Source: an uncultured bacterium
Lineage (GTDB): Bacteria > Bacteroidota > Bacteroidia > CAILMK01
Direction: 5' to 3'
Assembly (NCBI GenBank): GCA_903835275.1
Contig: CAILMK010000212.1
Coordinates: 1 to 10,218, forward strand
DNA length: 10,218 bases
Below are positions 1 to 7,009 of this stretch, piece after piece. Each line of letters starts with the position of its first letter. The stretch's first letter is position 1. Both the position numbers and the translations under genes were made by a program. The notes under the pieces were generated by a model. That model had not been told where the DNA came from and searched no databases. It saw only the letters and a program-made list of their open reading frames with translations.

Positions 1-139
1 AAAATGGTTCCTACACAGCATGAACTAAAATCTCGTCCGCAGGTGGTCAATTTGATCCGGTGCGGGGTGGTCAATTTAGACCGGCATCAGGTGGTCAGTT
101 TCGTCCGGTGGACGGTGGTCAATTTGACCGAGTTTTCCA
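1..139. mobile_element. Terminal end of an insertion sequence (IS21-like, inferred)
   Basis: Four near-identical 17-19 bp motifs beginning GGTGGTCA lie at 42, 66, 90 and 114, so they repeat exactly every 24 bp. The last copy is followed by TTTTCCA ending at 139. Arrays of repeated motifs at both ends, with a terminal CA, are a known property of IS21-family elements, and GGTGGTCA arrays ending in TTTCCA are familiar to me from Bacteroidota IS21-like elements. On that reading the element's outer edge is at about 139, and its transposase genes lie to the left of the window. One frame of the first bases ends in a TGA at 21-23, which could be the tail of the transposase helper gene, but three codons' worth of signal cannot show that. 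The second end and the target duplication are not visible. Confidence 0.5.
42..130. repeat. Four-copy 24-bp-period tandem motif
   Basis: The copies are at 42-60, 66-84, 90-108 and 114-130, separated by 5-bp spacers that are not conserved. The core is GGTGGTCAATTTGACCGG with one or two substitutions per copy. The core contains a dyad, GGTCAA-T-TTGACC, perfect in the last copy at 117-129, which suits a protein-binding site such as a transposase site. The spacers are far too short for CRISPR. Confidence 0.85.
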
Positions 140-311
140 GTATGACTGCAATACCAGTATCATCTATAAATATCAATAATCCTTACGTATCCAGACTCCA
201 AATAATGTCAAATGGGTAATAATTTCTTAAGCTTTATGGCAATTGCATTGTTAATACTTGAAGATCAATAAGATATATTTTCTACCGCCTTTTTCAAAGC
301 AAAAATCCTCA

Positions 312-350
312 TTAAATCGGTCTTAAATCGGTTCGAAAGTTGTACCTTTG
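312..350 (+). promoter_or_regulatory. Putative + strand promoter with upstream direct repeat
   Basis: TACCTTTG at 343-350 fits the Bacteroidetes -7 consensus TAnnTTTG. Just upstream the nonamer TTAAATCGG occurs twice, at 312-320 and 323-331, with an 11-bp period, so both copies face the same side of the helix across the expected -33 region. A clear TTG-type -33 box is not present. No coding region follows on this strand; the next element is a terminator 25 bp downstream. It may drive a very short RNA or be a relic. The promoter assignment is inferred from the motif alone. Confidence 0.4.
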
Positions 351-374
351 GGATCACAGATTTTTTTATCCACC

Positions 375-400
375 AAAGCTCCATCCAGGAGCTTTTTTTT
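375..400 (+). terminator. Intrinsic terminator, + strand
   Basis: A perfect 8-bp stem (AAAGCTCC at 375-382 with GGAGCTTT at 388-395) has a 5-nt loop and runs directly into a T tract ending at 400. It would stop rightward transcription coming from the insertion-sequence side or from the promoter-like box at 343-350. There is no T tract on the other side, so it does not look bidirectional. Confidence 0.75.
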
Positions 401-441
401 GTCAATATTCAAAAGCATTCACCCTCAATACACCCAAAATA

Positions 442-471
442 AAAAGCCCCCCGATTTCTCGGAGGGCTTTT
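442..471 (-). terminator. Intrinsic terminator of the large beta-helix protein gene
   Basis: Arms at 442-454 and 459-471 pair over 13 bp with one mismatch (C450 against A463) around a TTTC loop. On the minus strand the stem is followed by a T-rich stretch. It begins about 20 bp after the stop codon of the 492-6677 gene, which fits it being that gene's terminator. It lies tail to tail with the + strand terminator at 375-400. Confidence 0.85.
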
Positions 472-491
472 CTAATGGAGTTATTCTATCT

Positions 492-3400
492 TTATTTTGT
501 CCTGATCAGTTTGTAAGTAGCTGATTTATCACCCACCGTCATTTTGAGGAAATAGATGCCTGAAGTATTCAGGGCATTATAATCATCAGAATTAACGGAT
601 AGGGTATAAGTTCCTGCTTCCTGCTTGCTGTCTGTAAGTGTAGCAACTGTTCTTCCCAATATATCATTCACACGAATGGTAACATGATTGGATGTGCTCA
701 TGTTATAGGAAATATGCAATTGGTTATTAAATGGATTCGGGAATACATTTACAGTCATTCCACCAATCATGCTCTCAATTCCTGTCGGCAAATAAATAAC
801 TGAATCCTTGGTAGAATTAGTGCAACCGATAGAGTCTGTTACTGTCAGCATTGCAACACGTGCACCCGGTTTGTATTTGTATGTAGGGGAAGTTGAGGTG
901 CTTGTACCGCTTGTATCTCCAAAATTCCATGCATATTTAATCAAGGTAACATCCTTTGGAGTGAAGGAAGCAGTACCATCTGCAGCAACTGAAACGCTGA
1001 ATTTAGCATCCACACTATCAATACTAAGTGATGTACTGCCAGTTGTTGAACAACCTTTGCTGTTACGTACAGTAAGCTTGACGGTTTCTGCGCCAACTGC
1101 CTTATAGATCTCCTTAGGGCTAACGAGGTTTGACGTATCGCCGTTTCCAAATGACCATGATTGGGAAGTGATGCTTCCGGAACCTGCAGTGCTTGTATTT
1201 GTAAACACTGTAGTGTCATTTAAACAATGATGTTTATACGAGAAATTAACAACAGGAGAAGCATTTACCACTACAGCCGCAGAACTTGTATCGCTGCACC
1301 CGGCAGAGTATTTGATCGTTTGCTTAACACGGTAAATTCCACCTGTAGCCGGAGTAAATGATGGACTTGCAGAAGTTGATGAGTCCACTTTTGTTCCTGA
1401 AGCATTCACCAGATAGTATTTATAAGAAACAGTCGCTTTAGGATCCACTACACTTTTATCAGTAACGCTGCTTGCACTTCCTGAGCAAACAGGAGTAATT
1501 GCAGTAAGTCCTGCTTTAGGTGCCTTTAAGAATAAAATTGAAATCTTAGACGTGGTATCATTGGCATGGTTTGCATCAGGTGAGATAATAGCATCCGCCT
1601 GGAAGATATAGGTTCCGCCTGCAGTGGTGTTGAGAGATGGGAAAGAAACATATATCGTATCATCAGAAGCGCCAAGCGTTTTGGAAGGGCTGGTGGAAGC
1701 ACTTGCAGTAGCTGCTCCTGTAACGTTAACTGTTACCTTGTATCCCGTTGTTCCGGATGTACCATAATTGTGTACAATCACTCCTACTGTCGTAGAAGAA
1801 CTGCCGCAAGCCGGGCTTACCGGAGAAAGGATTGATTTAGCCCCTATATCATTGGATAAGGAGAACTCATCTGCACCAATATCAGGAGTTGTTGTGCTGC
1901 GTGTTTGTCCGTCTATATCAAGAACAACTCCCAGGGGAGTGCCTGCGTTATTCAGGCAGGAACCTTTTACGTGCAGGTCAACGTCACTTGTATATAACGG
2001 ATTGCACGATACGCTGTTTGCGTCCATGCTACTATTGGTTTGCCAGTCAGAAAGAGCTTTGCAAATTGTACCCGCATAGTTGCCGGTATTTCCTGAATAT
2101 GTAAACAGATCATTATAATTTCCTGAAGGATATCCTGCACCATCAGTAGAAATGGCATAACCAAGGCTATCCGCAAATATGTTATTTTCAATGTCAGTAG
2201 TGATCCTTATTCCACCGACACTTTGGAAATTTCCTGCTATACTTGTACTATCGGTATTATACATATTTATACTGTTCTGATAGCAGGTCAATCCGTTATC
2301 ATACTGGCTGAATATTCCGGTAGATGGATTACTTCCTCCAACAGATACAAAGTTATTTTCAATATCAAGGAAGGCTGCGTATGTACCGTTCACATTATCA
2401 AAATTAGAATGGATACCGGTACCTCCGTTTGGTAGGTCAACCTTGTTCATGGTTACTTCATAACCATAGTTATCAAAATACAAGTCAATGCCAATAGCGG
2501 ATGATGAAGAAAGATTTGTGATTACATTTTTATAAGCAACAAAGCTATCTGTAAACCATGATTTGATACCATATCCATAACATGAATCGATCCAGTTATT
2601 GGATACAATATTATTGGTTGAATAATTATTATTCAAGTCAATAAATATTCCGTCTGATGCGTCACGGATATTATTATTATCAACGAGGTTGTAATTATTT
2701 GGATCAGCAGAAAAATATAAACCTGAAGTTATGTATGTGTAGCTGCTTCCATTCGGTCCAAGGATCACATTATTTTTAAATGTATTGTGACTTGCTCCGT
2801 TCCTGAGATAGAAAGCAGGGCAATAATCACTTCCTGAACTATGGCTTACAGTCATCTTTTGGAAAGTCACCCATTTGCAACCACTCAATGCTACTGTAGG
2901 ATTCATACTGGATGTTGACGATCCTGAACCTGTATAATCAAGAATTACCTTGCTGCTATCCATGGATTTTGATTCGAAAGTAATCGAATTTTTTGCAGAT
3001 GTTCCTGCTACAGGTCCAATATCAATTGTTTCAGAATAGCTTCCGTCCACAGCATTGATAACTACTGCACCGCAAACACCGCCTGCGCTAAGTGCTGCTA
3101 CAGCATTTGTAAAGCTTGTAAAGGAACCACCTCCGCTTGGATCGATCACGTAAGTACCACTGATAGCAGGTGTAATTGTTTCCCCGCTTGAATCATTATG
3201 TACATTCCCGTCAGTTGTTCCGTTAGGAGAAGAAGTATATGCAACAATTTTAGTTGAAGTACCTACAGTGAATGAATGCGAAGTCAATTTAACGAGCATG
3301 TCCTTTTTCACTCCAAGAGCCGGGCTGATGGTAAGTGATGTAGTAGTGAATGCGCCTCCGTTGATGGAATAATTAACATCAATGCTGGAGATGCTGTTTG

Positions 3401-6400
3401 TGCCAAAATTGTTAATACGCACATAAATATCCTTTGTGCCTACGCAGAAAGGAACATAAGGGCTGTCTATGGAAAGTACACCTGCATCGTTGGGAACGGG
3501 GATAAATTCATCAGCGCCTATCATAGGAGTGGCTCCTCTTTTATCACCGTCAATATCAGTTTTTATTCCCAGTGGAATTGCTGCCTGCAAACCTGTGTTT
3601 TGAGCATGCAGATCAGTAGCGGATTTGAATAACGGATTTATTGAAATGGAATTCGCATCCAATGAGCTTGCAGTTTGCCAGTCAGACAGTGCAGGAGCAG
3701 CAGTACCTGCATAATTCCCAAGCGTATTTGCTTTTGGAACATAGAAGTTATTATAGTCAGAATAGGAAGGCGTGGTTCCTGTATAAGAAACCGCATATCC
3801 GCCACCGGTATTCACTGCGTTATTATCGTAGATGAAATAATTGGGAGTTGTATAATGATTTGTAAGAATAGCCGCTGTAGTGGAAGTATTGGTAATATTA
3901 ATACTGTTATAAGCAGCCAGGATATAGCCGGAATATTCCAGGTCTATACCGAAAGTTCCGCTGCTGTATAATGGACTGCTTGAACCTTCCGCTGAAATGA
4001 AGTTATTGTAAAAACGTGCTGTATCATTTACATCACCAATGGCGTATTCGGCAAAGATACCGGTACCACCACCCATAAGATCAAATTTGTTATTATAGAT
4101 CTGTGTTGCTCCGCTTGTGAAATATAAATTAACACCGGCGAATGTTCCACCATATACACTGTATAATAGATTTGTGAGTGTATTGTTGTAAATTAAAGGC
4201 GCTACGCAATACTGCATAGATACTCCGCCTTGTGATACGCTGTCAATAGTATTATAGGCTACAACATTTCCAGGTTCTGTTCCTGTGAAAAAAGAAACCC
4301 CTTGCACGCCTGTTAGCATTACTCCGTAAGAACCATATTTTATTCCATTATGGCTTACTGTAAGGAATGAATCAACATCACCCGGTGAAGAAACCGCATT
4401 ACCATAAAGGTTGCTGCTGCTATTAACACCATAGATAAGGTTATTGCTGATGCTGTCAAATGCAGATCCGCCACTAAGCTGGAACACATTTTTGTAGAAG
4501 TCAAATCCTGTGCTAAGTCCCGCTGTTACGGTAAGGTATTTAAAGGTAACATATGATGCTCCTGTAAGCGAAATGGTTGATGTTGGTACACCGGTATAAT
4601 TATATGCTGTATCAATAGTCACCTTAGTGCTGTCATGTGATTTTGACTCGAAGGTTACCCTCTTGGAATTGGAAGCTCCGCCTACGGTATACAATGATAC
4701 GTGCTCATTGTAGGAACCATCGGCAATATTCATTGTTACCGCACCGCAAACCCCTTTCAATACAAGATCACTTGCCGCCGCGGAAATGCTTGTATAATCA
4801 GGAGAACCACCACTATTACTGATCAGGAATGTTCCGATCAGACCCGGTGTAAGTGTTATGCTTTTTGAATCGTTGGAGGAGTTTGAATCCACCACTGAAT
4901 TAGGATTGCTTGAAGATATTTTAACGGTGTAATTTGTACCGCTGCTAAAGCTGAAATTTCCAAGCTTTACATCTGTACCTGCACCGGAACCAAGGCTACC
5001 CGTCCATGAAACTGATGTCTTGGGTGTACCATTTATACTCCAGTCAATAGTTGCACTTGTAATGGTACCTGTACCGAAGTTTAAAAGTTTTGCATAAACA
5101 TCATGGGAGCCGGCACAAAAACCTGTTGAAGGGCTATCAATGCTGATAATACCTGCATCATATAATAATGGCCTGAATTCATCTGCGCCGATATCAGGAG
5201 TAGTGGTATTGCGTAATTGTCCGTCAATGTCAGTAGTGATACCGGTAATAGGAGTAGCCGTTGCATTAAGCGCAATATTGCTTACGTGAAGATCTGATGT
5301 GCTTACAAAGTAAGGATCTACATCAGTATCGTTGGCAGCCATCCCGTAGCGATTGAGTTTCCAGGTAGGAAGATCCTTGTAATTCACATAATAAAAATTC
5401 AAAAGGAACTGGCTGTTGGGAGAGTACATATTATTATTGTCTTCATTCTTCACTGAGAATGAAGAATTGGACCACTCAAAATATGCGTAAGAAGTTCCTG
5501 AACGAAGATTAATAAGGTTATTGTTATAAACATCGCAGGAATTGATAACAGAATTAAAATTTGGTATTTCCAATGCGGAAGGAGTGCTTGCACTGCTTGC
5601 CTGGATACCGTAAATGAGAATGTTATTATAATAGAAGTTAATATAATCACAGAAATAAGCATAGACACCAAATTCTGATGCTCCTCCAACACTTATAAAG
5701 TTATTGGATACGGTGTCCGTATAGGAACTTCCTCCCGTAATGTAATTCAGGTTCATTCCATATCCGCCGTCAGGCATGATGATCTTGTTCCTGCTGAATT
5801 GCCCGGTGCTGTATAGTGTACCAAAGAATCCATACTGGTTGCTATAGTCGATTCCGAAACCTCCGGAACTGCCTTTTACAAAAATTGAATTACCTGTAAT
5901 GATCGTGCTATCCCCGGAAAGGATTTGTATACCCGCATAATAAACACTGTCAATGATGTTTTTTACAATGGTATTTCCTACACTGAAGTCAGATTGTGTA
6001 GTAGGGTTGGATTGGAAGTAAAAGCCACAGGATCCCCTTCTCATCAAATTACTATTGTAGTAATTATAATTTACCTGATCATTACCTGAACCGGTATGGA
6101 TAAGGGCATCATTAAATCCTGTATACGTGGAAACAACACCTAGTATCTGGCAATGACTAATGGTATTAAATTCTGCCAGTGCATCCATCTGGATAACGCC
6201 GCTGTTTCCGCTGGAAGCAGTACTTTGAATAGTTATCTTATTGAATGTAAGATACGATGCACCTGTAATATGCAATGTGTAGTTGGCAGTGAAGCTATGT
6301 GATGTTCCATCATAGAGAATCACTTTTGAGCTGTCACCACTTGATGAGGTAAACATGATGGTGTTTGTGGCAGAAGCTCCTGTGATCGCGGAGAATTCAA

Positions 6401-6677
6401 CCTGTTCGTTATAAGAGCCATCGTTGACCTTGAATACAACAGCACCGGCTACTCCGGGTCCATTGGTAGTTCCTGCAGAACGCGTACCACTGAGAAGGTC
6501 AGAGGCTGCATCGCTGAAAGAGGTGTAGTTTGTTGCGCTCGCTGAGCTGGAAGGGTCTATGGTGTAGCTACCTTTCAGGCCACCTGCCTGAACATAACCG
6601 GCCACCAATAGAAAAGCCATGAAGAATACTTGGAATCTTAATGGCTTAAAGAGTTTGTCGTAGTGTGTTGAGTTCAT
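492..6677 (-). CDS. Giant T9SS-secreted modular beta-helix/CARDB/PKD surface protein
   Basis: The product has 2061 residues. Residues 1-31 are a signal peptide (basic KLFKPLR, hydrophobic core, cleavage after VQA). Three homologous units follow: beta-helix regions at about 36-502, 614-1058 and 1174-1605, rich in NN turns typical of parallel beta-helix (pectin-lyase-fold) proteins and each closing with IGADEF. After each comes a CARDB-like domain of about 110 residues (504-612, 1062-1172, 1607-1716). An Ig-like domain (about 1717-1806), two PKD domains (about 1807-1887 and 1890-1962; WSFGNGD and WNFGD) and a type A T9SS sorting domain (about 1972-2061, with VFPNPF and GIYFLKM) complete it. The family predicts secretion through the outer membrane, removal of the sorting domain and surface attachment or release. 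No catalytic residues were recognised, so polysaccharide lyase, carbohydrate binding and adhesion all remain possible. The first ATG gives a normal signal peptide and lies about 26 bp below a TAnnTTTG box, so I keep that start. Confidence 0.96.
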   Translation of the reverse strand: MNSTHYDKLFKPLRFQVFFMAFLLVAGYVQAGGLKGSYTIDPSSSASATNYTSFSDAASDLLSGTRSAGTTNGPGVAGAVVFKVNDGSYNEQVEFSAITGASATNTIMFTSSSGDSSKVILYDGTSHSFTANYTLHITGASYLTFNKITIQSTASSGNSGVIQMDALAEFNTISHCQILGVVSTYTGFNDALIHTGSGNDQVNYNYYNSNLMRRGSCGFYFQSNPTTQSDFSVGNTIVKNIIDSVYYAGIQILSGDSTIITGNSIFVKGSSGGFGIDYSNQYGFFGTLYSTGQFSRNKIIMPDGGYGMNLNYITGGSSYTDTVSNNFISVGGASEFGVYAYFCDYINFYYNNILIYGIQASSASTPSALEIPNFNSVINSCDVYNNNLINLRSGTSYAYFEWSNSSFSVKNEDNNNMYSPNSQFLLNFYYVNYKDLPTWKLNRYGMAANDTDVDPYFVSTSDLHVSNIALNATATPITGITTDIDGQLRNTTTPDIGADEFRPLLYDAGIISIDSPSTGFCAGSHDVYAKLLNFGTGTITSATIDWSINGTPKTSVSWTGSLGSGAGTDVKLGNFSFSSGTNYTVKISSSNPNSVVDSNSSNDSKSITLTPGLIGTFLISNSGGSPDYTSISAAASDLVLKGVCGAVTMNIADGSYNEHVSLYTVGGASNSKRVTFESKSHDSTKVTIDTAYNYTGVPTSTISLTGASYVTFKYLTVTAGLSTGFDFYKNVFQLSGGSAFDSISNNLIYGVNSSSNLYGNAVSSPGDVDSFLTVSHNGIKYGSYGVMLTGVQGVSFFTGTEPGNVVAYNTIDSVSQGGVSMQYCVAPLIYNNTLTNLLYSVYGGTFAGVNLYFTSGATQIYNNKFDLMGGGTGIFAEYAIGDVNDTARFYNNFISAEGSSSPLYSSGTFGIDLEYSGYILAAYNSINITNTSTTAAILTNHYTTPNYFIYDNNAVNTGGGYAVSYTGTTPSYSDYNNFYVPKANTLGNYAGTAAPALSDWQTASSLDANSISINPLFKSATDLHAQNTGLQAAIPLGIKTDIDGDKRGATPMIGADEFIPVPNDAGVLSIDSPYVPFCVGTKDIYVRINNFGTNSISSIDVNYSINGGAFTTTSLTISPALGVKKDMLVKLTSHSFTVGTSTKIVAYTSSPNGTTDGNVHNDSSGETITPAISGTYVIDPSGGGSFTSFTNAVAALSAGGVCGAVVINAVDGSYSETIDIGPVAGTSAKNSITFESKSMDSSKVILDYTGSGSSTSSMNPTVALSGCKWVTFQKMTVSHSSGSDYCPAFYLRNGASHNTFKNNVILGPNGSSYTYITSGLYFSADPNNYNLVDNNNIRDASDGIFIDLNNNYSTNNIVSNNWIDSCYGYGIKSWFTDSFVAYKNVITNLSSSSAIGIDLYFDNYGYEVTMNKVDLPNGGTGIHSNFDNVNGTYAAFLDIENNFVSVGGSNPSTGIFSQYDNGLTCYQNSINMYNTDSTSIAGNFQSVGGIRITTDIENNIFADSLGYAISTDGAGYPSGNYNDLFTYSGNTGNYAGTICKALSDWQTNSSMDANSVSCNPLYTSDVDLHVKGSCLNNAGTPLGVVLDIDGQTRSTTTPDIGADEFSLSNDIGAKSILSPVSPACGSSSTTVGVIVHNYGTSGTTGYKVTVNVTGAATASASTSPSKTLGASDDTIYVSFPSLNTTAGGTYIFQADAIISPDANHANDTTSKISILFLKAPKAGLTAITPVCSGSASSVTDKSVVDPKATVSYKYYLVNASGTKVDSSTSASPSFTPATGGIYRVKQTIKYSAGCSDTSSAAVVVNASPVVNFSYKHHCLNDTTVFTNTSTAGSGSITSQSWSFGNGDTSNLVSPKEIYKAVGAETVKLTVRNSKGCSTTGSTSLSIDSVDAKFSVSVAADGTASFTPKDVTLIKYAWNFGDTSGTSTSTSPTYKYKPGARVAMLTVTDSIGCTNSTKDSVIYLPTGIESMIGGMTVNVFPNPFNNQLHISYNMSTSNHVTIRVNDILGRTVATLTDSKQEAGTYTLSVNSDDYNALNTSGIYFLKMTVGDKSATYKLIRTK
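1863..3158 (-). repeat. Protein-level repeat unit 3 (beta-helix, residues about 1174-1605)
   Basis: This unit opens with GTYVIDPSGGGSFTSF and shares with unit 2 the motifs VCGAV, DGSYSE, SITFESKS, NYAGT, ALSDWQT, DANS and IGADEF in the same order. It is followed by a CARDB-like domain at residues 1607-1716. The motif order shows an ancestral duplication inside the gene, while the differing residues between motifs argue against a recent one. Confidence 0.85.
3504..4838 (-). repeat. Protein-level repeat unit 2 (beta-helix, residues about 614-1058)
   Basis: This unit opens with GTFLISNSGGSPDYTS and has VCGAV at 643-647 and DGSYNE at 653-658. It ends with NYAGT, ALSDWQT, DANS and IGADEF. The DGSYxE motif recurs 567 residues after that of unit 1 and 558 before that of unit 3, giving the repeat period. 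The CARDB-like domain at 1062-1172 follows it. Confidence 0.85.
5172..6572 (-). repeat. Protein-level repeat unit 1 (beta-helix, residues about 36-502)
   Basis: This is the most divergent copy. It keeps GSYTIDP, DGSYNE (86-91), SSKVIL, TGASYLTF, SDLHV and DIGADEF. It has Ala77 where the other two units carry Cys, and LPTWKL where they carry LSDWQT. It follows the signal peptide directly, with no CARDB-like domain in front. Confidence 0.8.
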
Positions 6678-6680
6678 AAA

Positions 6681-6710
6681 TTTGGATTAAAAATTAACGA
6701 TCCAAATATA
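6681..6710 (-). promoter_or_regulatory. Promoter -7 box and inverted repeat for the beta-helix protein gene
   Basis: On the minus strand TATATTTG at 6710-6703 matches TAnnTTTG and lies 25 bp above the ATG, so the 5' leader would be only about 20 nt. No good -33 box is seen at the usual spacing. TTTGGAT at 6681-6687 and ATCCAAA at 6700-6706 form an inverted repeat with a 12-bp spacer that overlaps the -7 box, a possible operator. No Shine-Dalgarno sequence precedes the start, as is usual in Bacteroidota; the leader is A/T-rich. Confidence 0.5.
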
Positions 6711-6838
6711 CGGCATTCCAATCTTAATTATTCCTTAATTTTTCGTCAAATTATTCAATGGGAATTAGATCCTGAAATAAAAAAAGCTGACGATCTCCTT
6801 AAGGTAACCGTAGTGACTTTTTTCTAAAATGACCCCTA

Positions 6839-6910
6839 TTCGCCGCGGCGAACCTTGAAGTGGACTTCTCCTTAGCTCTACCTGCACGAAGTGCTTCCCC
6901 CTTCAGGGGG
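6839..6910. repeat. Cluster of four short palindromes (REP-like intergenic element)
   Basis: The intergenic stretch 6678-7009 has no gene, but its centre carries four consecutive dyads. They are a perfect 14-bp palindrome TTCGCCGCGGCGAA (6839-6852), GAAGT-GG-ACTTC (6857-6868), GCAC-GAA-GTGC (6884-6894) and CCCCC-TTCA-GGGGG (6897-6910). The last is followed by TTAGGGGGTA. The block is richer in G and C than its surroundings. It resembles the dispersed REP-like elements seen between genes in Bacteroidota, although only one copy is visible here. Confidence 0.5.
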
Positions 6911-6953
6911 TTAGGGGGTAAAGGTTTCTGTTTTGTATAGTAATGAAATAAAA

Positions 6954-6976
6954 AAACGCCCCGGTGCGGAGCGTTT
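6954..6976 (-). terminator. Intrinsic terminator of the dockerin/cohesin-like protein gene
   Basis: AAACGC at 6954-6959 pairs with GCGTTT at 6971-6976. The stem continues past one mismatch (C6960 against A6970) with CC/GG and closes on a 5-nt loop. Read on the minus strand it runs into a run of T. It lies about 34 bp after the stop codon at 7010-7012 and separates this gene from the beta-helix protein gene downstream. Confidence 0.8.
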
Positions 6977-7009
6977 CTACAGAAAACATGATTCTAGGGG
7001 ATTCTCAAA

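Noticed and set aside
42..130. CRISPR array
   Set aside because: Spacers are only 5 bp, the repeat varies between copies and no cas gene is present.
4..219. Open frame of 71 codons over the repeat array at the left edge
   Set aside because: It translates the tandem repeat and non-coding DNA with no domain, start signal or natural composition; the frame is an accident of the 24-bp period being divisible by three.
330..337. tRNA T-loop motif GGTTCGAA
   Set aside because: The flanking bases do not form a T-stem or acceptor stem and no anticodon arm can be found upstream.
808..1107. + strand open frame opposite the large gene, and similar ones at 1768-2079, 3675-3971 and 7769-8203
   Set aside because: They lie antisense within well-supported coding regions whose domains are clear, and their translations show no recognisable protein features.
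492..6677. Naming the large protein a pectate lyase or pectinesterase
   Set aside because: Only the beta-helix-like repeat pattern is visible; no lyase or esterase active-site motif could be identified, so an enzyme name would be unsupported.
6778..6830. Possible attenuator before the giant gene: a T-rich tract on the minus strand preceded by CCTTAAGG and a GGTTACCTTA string resembling the 16S rRNA 3' end
   Set aside because: No stable stem could be drawn directly in front of the T tract, and the rRNA resemblance covers only about 10 bases.
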